Of a stretch of DNA of 64,000 nucleotides, positions 17,072-23,608 are shown piece after piece. This DNA comes from Bdellovibrionales bacterium (lineage in GTDB: Bacteria; Bdellovibrionota; Bdellovibrionia; Bdellovibrionales; UBA1609). Every line of letters starts with the position of its first letter. The first letter of the stretch is position 1. Location: positions 80,153-144,152 of the forward strand of contig JAHBUX010000009.1 of NCBI GenBank assembly GCA_019637855.1, given 5' to 3'. The translations under genes and the position numbers were made by a program. Under the pieces are notes generated by a model that saw only the letters and a program-made list of their open reading frames with translations, was not told where the DNA came from and did not search any database.

Positions 17072-18016
17072 ATGCGCAATACTCAGCTGAACTTCCGCCG
17101 CAATCCCGTGATTCCCCTTCTCGCCATCACTGCCAACTGGGCGATCATCGCCGGCTGCATCGCTCTCTCGCTGTATACGCAGAGTTGGACCATCTACATG
17201 CTCAGCGTGATCGTGATCGGAGCAAGGCAACACGCGCTGTTCATCATGGTGCACGAAGCGACACACATGCATATCGCTCAGAACAAGCGTCTGAATGATT
17301 GGATCTCCGATCTGTTTTGCGCCCTTCCCCTGCTGTTCGACACGGGAGTGTATCGCAAAAACCATCTCTCGCATCACCGCAACCTGAATAGCGAGCAAGA
17401 TCCCGATTGGATTCGTAAGCAAGGTCGCCCTGGCTGGAAGTTTCCGGTCTCCGGCGCGCGCCTGGCGTTGCAAATTCCGCTCTACGTGGCCTTCTTAGGT
17501 CCCTTAGAGATCCTCGCCGTGTTCTGGGGGTTTTCTGGCTTCGGCGATAAAAAACGCTGGCAGAGTGAAGCTCCTTTCCTGCTCTTTAAACTGACCTATT
17601 TCGTTGGTGTCTTTGGCTTTCTAATCAGCCAGGGCTTCGCCGCTCACCTGGCGATGTTCTGGGCCGTACCTATGCTCTTCGTCCTCCCGTTTGTGACCCG
17701 TGTGCGCAATTTATCCGAACACTGGGCCGTCAGTTACGCCGATGAAATGACCTCAACGCGAGAGGTACGCGCGCCTTGGCTTGAGGGCTTCTTGCTGACC
17801 CCGCACAACGTGAACTATCATCTGACTCACCATCTATTTCCCCACATTCCATTTTACCGAGTGCGCGAAGCTCATAGGAAGCTGATCGAGACTGGGGCCT
17901 ATGACGGTGCGCAGATCAACAGCTCGTACTTCTTTCCATATGGCGATTCGGTTTTGCGAGACGTAATTCATGGCCCAAAACCCAAAGCTGTGGCCAGTGT
18001 AGAAAAGGCGGCGTAG
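17072..18016 (+). CDS. Fatty-acid-desaturase-superfamily membrane protein 1
   Basis: The 314-residue di-iron membrane enzyme has the three His boxes: HEATH (61-65), HLSHH (98-102) and NYHLTHH near residue 250. Hydrophobic stretches flank them. Members introduce double bonds or hydroxyl groups into acyl chains or carotenoids at the inner membrane, using O2. It heads a cluster with a second desaturase 2 bp downstream and a FAD oxidoreductase. It ends in ...VEKAA, a tail shared with three cluster neighbours. The substrate is unknown. Confidence 0.85.
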   Translation: MRNTQLNFRRNPVIPLLAITANWAIIAGCIALSLYTQSWTIYMLSVIVIGARQHALFIMVHEATHMHIAQNKRLNDWISDLFCALPLLFDTGVYRKNHLSHHRNLNSEQDPDWIRKQGRPGWKFPVSGARLALQIPLYVAFLGPLEILAVFWGFSGFGDKKRWQSEAPFLLFKLTYFVGVFGFLISQGFAAHLAMFWAVPMLFVLPFVTRVRNLSEHWAVSYADEMTSTREVRAPWLEGFLLTPHNVNYHLTHHLFPHIPFYRVREAHRKLIETGAYDGAQINSSYFFPYGDSVLRDVIHGPKPKAVASVEKAA

Positions 18017-18017
18017 C

Positions 18018-19010
18018 GTGACCAAAGAGCAATATATAAAGGTCCGCGCCAATCTGGATTTCAAACTGCGCTATGCCTGGCTGATCGGACATGTGCTTGG
18101 CGACGTTTTGCTTGTGGCTTTACCGTTTGCGCTTTTGTGGAACCGTGAATTGACTTGGCAGTGGGATTGGACAACGGCGGGTTTAAGCCTTCTCGGCGCC
18201 TCCAGCTTAGCCATTTTTTATTTTCGCGCCTTCTCAATGATGCACGAAGCGGTGCATGGATTGTTAGCGACCAAGCGGCGCTACAACGATTGGGGTGGCC
18301 TGTTTTACGGCGCCGTCTGCTTTCTGCCCTTTGAACAGTGGCGCGAGATTCATCTGCTACACCATCAATGGGCGGGCAATATCGAAAAAGATCCGGTACG
18401 CAAGCTGGTTCTAGTCTTTAAACAACCGCCCACACCCATGCGCGGTTTTCTGTCAGCCATGTGGCGCTCGTGGTTTCCCATTCTGGCTCTGCTGCAAAAC
18501 TATGTGTTCTGGTATGAGAGTCTCACCCGCTTCTGGAAAAAGCGCTCGCTGGCCAGCTTCCTTGGCCTGGCCGTTCCACTTTTAGCTTGGGGCACAGTCT
18601 TCGTTTTGGCCGGCCCTAAGCTCTGCGCCTTTGTGATCGTGCCGTCGATTCTGCTCTATTTGGCTTTGGTGGAGGTAGTGAACTTCCCTCACCATATGGA
18701 TCTGCCGCAGTATGAGGGCGACGTGAAACTAACGCTTTGGGAGCAATATAAAATCGCGCGCAGCTGCTTTTACCCGAAGGCGTTTGAGCGTTTTGTTCTA
18801 CTGAATTTCAACTATCACACCGAGCACCATCTCTATCCCACGCTGCCTTGGTATCGCCTTGAGGAGCTGAGCTTGCGCCTGCGCCACGAGCTGCATGGCT
18901 ATAACTTTTCGGTCGGCCATGCTTGGATCAGACGCAATCGCAGCAAGCCCTTAGCCGATGTCTGTTTATCGACCAGCGAAGATGACTCCTCCACCAGGAA
19001 AGCCGCATGA
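18018..19010 (+). CDS. Fatty-acid-desaturase-superfamily membrane protein 2
   Basis: A GTG start at 18018 follows the previous stop by one base. The 330-residue product has His boxes HEAVH (76-80), HLLHH (112-116) and NYHTEHH near residue 275, followed by LYPTLPWYR. The overall shape also fits carotenoid hydroxylase/ketolase relatives, so an acyl-lipid or terpenoid substrate is possible. It is only distantly similar to the gene before it, so this is not a recent tandem copy. It overlaps the FAD oxidoreductase by 4 bp and ends in ...TRKAA. Confidence 0.82.
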   Translation: MTKEQYIKVRANLDFKLRYAWLIGHVLGDVLLVALPFALLWNRELTWQWDWTTAGLSLLGASSLAIFYFRAFSMMHEAVHGLLATKRRYNDWGGLFYGAVCFLPFEQWREIHLLHHQWAGNIEKDPVRKLVLVFKQPPTPMRGFLSAMWRSWFPILALLQNYVFWYESLTRFWKKRSLASFLGLAVPLLAWGTVFVLAGPKLCAFVIVPSILLYLALVEVVNFPHHMDLPQYEGDVKLTLWEQYKIARSCFYPKAFERFVLLNFNYHTEHHLYPTLPWYRLEELSLRLRHELHGYNFSVGHAWIRRNRSKPLADVCLSTSEDDSSTRKAA

Positions 19011-20392
19011 ACCGACGCACACACGCCTTAGTGATCGGAAGTGGAGCCGCGGGCTGCCTAGCCGCGCGCGTACTGAGCGACAGCTTTGCCCAAGTGACGA
19101 TTGTGGAGCGCGATCCCGCGCCCAGCGATGAACGCACTTTGCGCAAAGGCATTCCGCAAGCGGCCCATGTGCACAACGTTTTGCTGCAAGGCAATCGTCA
19201 ACTCGAGCACTTTTTCCCTAACCTGTTTGGTAAAGAGTTCGATCGTGCCGCCAGTCCCCTAATCGAAGTCAGTCAGGATCAACGCATGTATGGTCCTTTT
19301 GGCTGGAACCCTGTGTACCCGACGGGCTGGCACTTTCGCGGCTATAGCCGACACCTATTGGATCGCACCCTCTCGGCGCAAACCGCTGCTCTTCAAAACG
19401 TACGCATACTCTATAGCCACGAAGTGAGCGAGCTGGTTGCCGACAACGGCCGTGTTACTGGCGTGAGAACCAAGCAAGGTGAGGTTTTGAACGCCGATCT
19501 GGTGGTCGAAACCAGCGGCCGCAGCTCTCGCTTGGAGACTTGGCTCAGTGCCATCGGGGTGAGCGAAATTCCCACACGCCGCGTGCCCACGACCGATGGT
19601 TACGCCACCCGCACTTTCCGTTGGCGGGGAGCACCTCTGCCCTATAAGCAGTTTGCGATTCTACGTAAGCCCCCGGAACGCCCACGCGGAGCCTATCTGC
19701 TTGAAATCGAAGGGGGACGTTGGATCGTCACTTTGGTCGGAGCACAGGGCGACTTCCCCCCGCATGATGAGGCTGGATTTCTGGCCTTTGCACAAAGCTT
19801 AGCTACAGCCGATGTGGCCGATTTTATCACTCAGGCTGAGCCCGAAGGTGGCATTCACCTTTACCGCAAAATGGAGAACGTCTGCCGTTTTGCGGACCGC
19901 GTGCCGAACTGGCCTGCCGGTTTAATCGTTCTGGGCGACGCCGTCTGCACATTCAATCCTGTTTACGGACAGGGAATCACTACCGCAACCGTCAGCGCCG
20001 AATATTTGCAGCGCCTATTGAAAACCAATAGAGAGGGTTGGGAGCGCCAGTTTCACCGCGGCCTCGTGCAGATTCTAGCTGGGCCCTGGCTACTCTCCGT
20101 GCGTGAAGATTTGATCATTTTTGCAGGTACCTCGGCCCTCTATAAAAGCTGGGCCGCTCTTCGCCACCGCTTTCGGGTCACCCTTCTCAGGCATTTGCAG
20201 CAAGCGGCACCTAAAGATCGCGCCATCCACCTGCGGCTATACCAGGTGCAGAACCTGATGCGTCCTCTAAGCTCGCTCTATAGCCCTATGCTTTTTGCCC
20301 GCGCCCTATGGGCCAAATTTCGTCTCCCTCCTCCGGCTCCTCTGGCCAGTCGTCTCAATACTGTTCCCTCAGGGTCCAAGAAAGCGGCCTAA
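19007..20392 (+). CDS. FAD-dependent oxidoreductase (UbiH/geranylgeranyl-reductase-like)
   Basis: The 461-residue product has an N-terminal FAD-binding fold with the dinucleotide motif GSGAAG at 11-16, and the second FAD motif LIVLGDAVCTFNPVYGQGI at about 305-323. This pattern is shared by aromatic hydroxylases, halogenases and geranylgeranyl reductases. The ATG at 19007 overlaps the desaturase stop. With two desaturases upstream it probably modifies the same lipid or polyene. It ends in ...SKKAA. Confidence 0.75.
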   Translation: MNRRTHALVIGSGAAGCLAARVLSDSFAQVTIVERDPAPSDERTLRKGIPQAAHVHNVLLQGNRQLEHFFPNLFGKEFDRAASPLIEVSQDQRMYGPFGWNPVYPTGWHFRGYSRHLLDRTLSAQTAALQNVRILYSHEVSELVADNGRVTGVRTKQGEVLNADLVVETSGRSSRLETWLSAIGVSEIPTRRVPTTDGYATRTFRWRGAPLPYKQFAILRKPPERPRGAYLLEIEGGRWIVTLVGAQGDFPPHDEAGFLAFAQSLATADVADFITQAEPEGGIHLYRKMENVCRFADRVPNWPAGLIVLGDAVCTFNPVYGQGITTATVSAEYLQRLLKTNREGWERQFHRGLVQILAGPWLLSVREDLIIFAGTSALYKSWAALRHRFRVTLLRHLQQAAPKDRAIHLRLYQVQNLMRPLSSLYSPMLFARALWAKFRLPPPAPLASRLNTVPSGSKKAA

Positions 20393-20423
20393 AAACTGCA
20401 TTTTCATCACGCAGCAGAGCAAA

Positions 20424-20441
20424 GGCCTTGGCTATTAGGCC
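20424..20441 (+). terminator. Weak hairpin after the FAD oxidoreductase
   Basis: A 5-bp stem (GGCCT and AGGCC) with an 8-base loop is followed by ACTTTTGTTT. It may partly end transcription before the next gene, which has its own strong ribosome site. Confidence 0.35.
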
Positions 20442-20482
20442 ACTTTTGTTTAGATGTGGATTGTTACATCCCAGGAGGAACC

Positions 20483-21184
20483 ATGGACTCAATGCTCGCT
20501 AACGCGCCTGTGAACCGTCCAGATATTAGAAAGCTAATGGAGATCGAAAACATTTTGATCGACGTGGCTTCGCGCTTTTCGCTGAGTTTATTGCGGGCCC
20601 CGCATAGCGCCTACTTGCATCTTTCGAAAAGCAACCCGAGTGTAACTGCCACGGCCACTAAAAATCTTTCCGAACTGACTGAGTCGCTGCTTACCTGTGC
20701 CGCCGAAGACAAGAACCCGTGGGATGATGCTGAATTTTTCCGCATCAGCATGCGGCGCATGGGCTTGAGCTATCCGCCCGATTTTCTCGATCACGTTCAG
20801 CAAGGCGATCTGATCGAAGGCTACGACATGAACCGCATTCAGATATTCCGCAACATGACGTTTATGCAAAAATCCGGATATTCGTTGATCGAAATCATGT
20901 GCTACGACTGGCCCACTTTGTTTGATCGCTCATCAGCCATCACCAACAAAATGCTAAGCTATTGCGACGAAATCCTGTGGCAAGCCAATCGCACCATCCC
21001 GTTTGAAATCCCCCACCATTTCCAGCGTGAACGCCAGTCGGGTGAGCGTCTGATGTGGGAAGTGCAGTTCCGCCACCTGGCCCCACTTTTTTCCGGACCA
21101 AATAATCCCTTTGGCCTTCTGGGCACCTGCCGCGTTAAACCTATCGATGCATCGAACCCCCTGGAAAAGGTCACGTTCGTCTAG
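20483..21184 (+). CDS. Unknown cytosolic protein of the desaturase cluster
   Basis: The ATG at 20483 is chosen because AGGAGGAA sits 3-10 bases upstream, the strongest ribosome site in the cluster. The 233-residue product has no signal peptide or membrane helix. It reads as an alpha-beta protein with an N-terminal helical part (RKLMEIENILIDVASRFS) and a C-terminal part that resembles a PAS- or sensor-like sheet (IEIMCYDWPTLFDR, MWEVQFRHLAPLF), but I cannot assign a family. It lies between the FAD oxidoreductase and a GNAT-like gene, on the same strand. Confidence 0.55.
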   Translation: MDSMLANAPVNRPDIRKLMEIENILIDVASRFSLSLLRAPHSAYLHLSKSNPSVTATATKNLSELTESLLTCAAEDKNPWDDAEFFRISMRRMGLSYPPDFLDHVQQGDLIEGYDMNRIQIFRNMTFMQKSGYSLIEIMCYDWPTLFDRSSAITNKMLSYCDEILWQANRTIPFEIPHHFQRERQSGERLMWEVQFRHLAPLFSGPNNPFGLLGTCRVKPIDASNPLEKVTFV

Positions 21185-21243
21185 ATCTATTTAGTTTAGC
21201 GTTCAATTAATTAAGATGTCTAAATATGTCTGGAAATCTTGTT

Positions 21244-21268
21244 TTCCCCCTCGATTTTTACGGGGGAA
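21244..21268 (+). terminator. Hairpin before the GNAT-like gene
   Basis: TTCCCCC and GGGGGAA form a perfect 7-bp stem around an 11-base loop. The T-rich stretch is inside the loop rather than after the stem, so termination is uncertain; it sits 22 bases before the next ATG and could control its translation. Confidence 0.35.
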
Positions 21269-21289
21269 TACCGATCTTATTTATAACAT

Positions 21290-21976
21290 ATGATTAGTTT
21301 AGACGAACGCCGATTGAAGCTTGCCATGTTGCCCCTAAACTTTCGCGACCGCCAGTATAGCAGTCTTTACCGGCAGGCCATGAGCTGCTGGGAGCAGGTC
21401 TGGGGAGATCTATTCCTGAGACATAATGTGGAGCACCCACTGTTCCTGGACCAGCTGTTTCGCCAAGACGAGGCGGCCTGTATCTACTCCGGCGAGCGCT
21501 GCGCGGCCCTTATCTTGTTTCGCACCTACGACTTTGAGTTTATCGACTATCGCCACGATTCCTATTTCAAAGAATGGAACGAGGGCGATCTCGAAGTACT
21601 CTTACGCCACGGCAAGAAGGTCTTTGCCACCACCTATCTAACGGTGCACCCGGACTTCCGCAGCTTTAACGATGAGTTGAAGTTCAAAGAGGTCCTGCTC
21701 AATCTGATGATTAAGCGCTTTAAAGACAGCGATGCGGATGTGATCTCGGGAGTGACCCGACGCGACCGTGGCATTCACGACGAATCCTATAAGCTCGGCG
21801 CCCGTTTAGTGCGCGAGAATGTACCCTACTTGGGTGGACGCTTTAATATCGACCTGGTGGCCTTTTATAAGCACGAAGTGAATGAGTCGCAAAATCCCAC
21901 CGTCCGTGAGATCTGCGATCGTCTGTGGGCCAGCAAGATCGATTTAGCTCCGAATACGGCTCAAAAAGCCGCCTAA
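21290..21976 (+). CDS. GNAT-like acyltransferase protein
   Basis: The 228-residue product resembles the N-acyl synthase/GNAT fold: TTYLTVHPDFRS, a helix KFKEVLLNLMIKRFKDSDADVISG, and a closing GARLVRENVPYLGGRFNIDLVAF. A clear acyl-CoA pyrophosphate loop (Q/RxxGxG/A) is not seen, so activity is unproven. Start is the ATG at 21290, after AT-rich DNA. It ends in ...AQKAA like three neighbours. In the context of desaturases, attachment of an acyl chain to a small molecule is a fair guess. Confidence 0.5.
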   Translation: MISLDERRLKLAMLPLNFRDRQYSSLYRQAMSCWEQVWGDLFLRHNVEHPLFLDQLFRQDEAACIYSGERCAALILFRTYDFEFIDYRHDSYFKEWNEGDLEVLLRHGKKVFATTYLTVHPDFRSFNDELKFKEVLLNLMIKRFKDSDADVISGVTRRDRGIHDESYKLGARLVRENVPYLGGRFNIDLVAFYKHEVNESQNPTVREICDRLWASKIDLAPNTAQKAA

Positions 21977-22432
21977 CTAGCGCAAAACCAGCATCAAAAT
22001 AGCTCCGCCAATAGCGCCCACCAGAAAAACGGCGGCCATCAGGCCGGCGCGGGCTTTGGCCATCTGCTGGATACCTGTTTCCAGCATCTGAAAGCGATCT
22101 TCGAACAAATTGGAAGACCAGGTCCCAATGGGCATTAGAGCCCGAGGGTCTTTTTCGATCAAAAGCAGATACCACTCCAAAGCTCTATATATATGGGGCG
22201 GGGCCTGGCCTCCGGAAGACGTCCAACGCGTCCAAGCTGACGGGTCGACCAGAAGCAGCTGGCAAATCTTGCGACGAGTAAGACCCAATTTAGCCCGAAT
22301 ATCTTCGAGATTTCCGACCCTCGCCCGAATCACTCGGATTTCGGCATCATATCGCATGCGATTTGGGGACTTCTTCTTATCCGGCGGGGTGACCTGGTCG
22401 AAGCGAAGAGGGCGATCCGTCTCGATGTTCAT
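21977..22432 (-). CDS. Membrane-anchored HTH regulator
   Basis: The 151-residue product has a helix-turn-helix-like region at about residues 38-75 (NLEDIRAKLGLTRRKICQLL followed by DPSAWTRWT), where the Trp-rich recognition helix resembles phage or XRE-type regulators. It ends in one transmembrane helix (GLMAAVFLVGAIGGAILMLVL). It is therefore probably a membrane-tethered DNA-binding protein. Its start is next to a twin palindrome at 22451-22485, likely its own operator. It is convergent with the GNAT-like gene, whose stop is directly adjacent. Confidence 0.6.
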   Translation of the reverse strand: MNIETDRPLRFDQVTPPDKKKSPNRMRYDAEIRVIRARVGNLEDIRAKLGLTRRKICQLLLVDPSAWTRWTSSGGQAPPHIYRALEWYLLLIEKDPRALMPIGTWSSNLFEDRFQMLETGIQQMAKARAGLMAAVFLVGAIGGAILMLVLR

Positions 22433-22759
22433 GGCTTATCTCCTCGATGCATTGTGATTCACATATTTAAATTGTGAATCACAATATTATTAGTTGTGTA
22501 GTACAATTATAGAGAGTCCAGTTTTATATCTACACTTATGTATCAATGACACTATTCTTTCATTGGTATGCGAACCTAGGTAATTTCAAAATCGACTATG
22601 GCTTATAACTATAAGTCACATCACTAAGTTATTGACTTAACTCGCATTGAACCTTGAAAATTAACCGTAAAGGTCGATATAGGCGTGGATTTCTTTAATG
22701 ACTCGTCACGGCTAAATTGATTTTATATACATATTTCCCACACGCGAGATTGATGCACC
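22433..22759. other. AT-rich divergent intergenic region
   Basis: This 327-bp gap between the HTH regulator and the recombinase is much more AT-rich than its surroundings. It contains the twin palindrome at 22451-22485, a 14-bp dyad (CTTATA AC TATAAG) at 22602-22615, and a weaker TAAGT/ACTTA pair just after. No open frame is convincing. It could hold promoters and recombinase binding sites. Confidence 0.6.
22451..22485. promoter_or_regulatory. Twin palindromic operator
   Basis: TGTGATTCACA at 22453-22463 and TGTGAATCACA at 22473-22483 are both palindromes. Their centres are 20 bp apart, two turns of B-DNA, and together with flanking bases they form a perfect 13-bp inverted repeat. The site lies 19 bp upstream of the HTH gene start, which suggests autoregulation. 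Confidence 0.65.
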
Positions 22760-23296
22760 ATGGCTAATTCTTCGGCGCGCTACGCTCTCAATAAAAACAA
22801 ATATCTCCTCGAACCCGAGGTCGATCGACTCGAATACATTTTGAAATCCTTCGCCAATAAGGATCCCCGCAACTGTACCCTGCTATGGACCTGCCTACAT
22901 TCAGGCGCGCGGGCCCAAGAGGTTTTAAATGTGCGGGTTGAAGACCTAAACACCTACGATGAAACGGTGTTTTTTCGTGGCTTAAAGGGCAGTAACGATC
23001 GCGAACTCCCCCTACCTTCATGGCTCTTCCAAAGGCTAGTGCAGGAGATTCCGAGCGCACGCGAAGATATCCTCTTTCCGATCACCTACAACCGCCTACG
23101 CCAGATTTGGGATCATTACAGACCGGTACACAAGAAGCTGCATGCCCTCAGGCATACGTTCGCGATTCGACTGTATAAGAAGACGAAGGATTTACGCCTG
23201 GTTCAGGTCGCCCTTGGTCACAGAAATATTACAAATACTATGGTTTATGCCGATTACGTCTACTCACAGCAGGAGCTGCGCAAATTGATCCTCTAA
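22760..23296 (+). CDS. Minimal tyrosine recombinase
   Basis: The 178-residue product is a catalytic domain only, like the short FimB/FimE-type invertases and small XerH-like enzymes. The active-site set is complete: Arg51 in HSGARAQEVL, Lys76 in RGLKGSND, His128 and Arg131 in HALRHTF, His154 in LGHRNITNT and Tyr163 or Tyr166 in MVYADYVY. The usual N-terminal arm-binding domain is missing. It lies in an AT-rich stretch beside a small regulator, so it may invert a local promoter or be the remnant of a mobile element. Confidence 0.88.
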   Translation: MANSSARYALNKNKYLLEPEVDRLEYILKSFANKDPRNCTLLWTCLHSGARAQEVLNVRVEDLNTYDETVFFRGLKGSNDRELPLPSWLFQRLVQEIPSAREDILFPITYNRLRQIWDHYRPVHKKLHALRHTFAIRLYKKTKDLRLVQVALGHRNITNTMVYADYVYSQQELRKLIL

Positions 23297-23608
23297 TCAC
23301 TGAGTTCACGCGCGCACGACTTATTAGTTACATGACGAATCATTATGTCACCATGCGACAATCGCACCGCATGATGAGCCCCTGAAAAATCTCCTCATAC
23401 ATACAACATTCAACTGCACATGCAGATGATTTTGTTTTCATCCGATACGCACCAGTAACTCCCACGTTCTTTTTCAAAAGAGATGAAATTAGTACGCATT
23501 GTGAGGTTTTTGGGTGGTTCCAATTTGGATTTTGTTTTTGACGAAACAAATATGGCGTCCTTACATCACCCATCTTCAAAGAAAGAAATCCTATAAGGGG
23601 GGCCTTCA
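23297..23608 (+). promoter_or_regulatory. Upstream region of the exported AAA operon
   Basis: This 312-bp gap has no convincing gene. TTTGTTT and AAACAAA form a 7-bp inverted repeat at 23531-23550 around TTGACG, which could itself be a -35 with a weak TTACAT -10 at 23561-23566. A motif GGTTCCAAT lies at 23516. A G-rich ribosome site (AAGGGGGG) precedes the ATG at 23609. Confidence 0.4.

Noticed and set aside
17072..19010. The two desaturases as a recent tandem duplication
   Set aside because: Apart from the His boxes the sequences, lengths and termini differ greatly.
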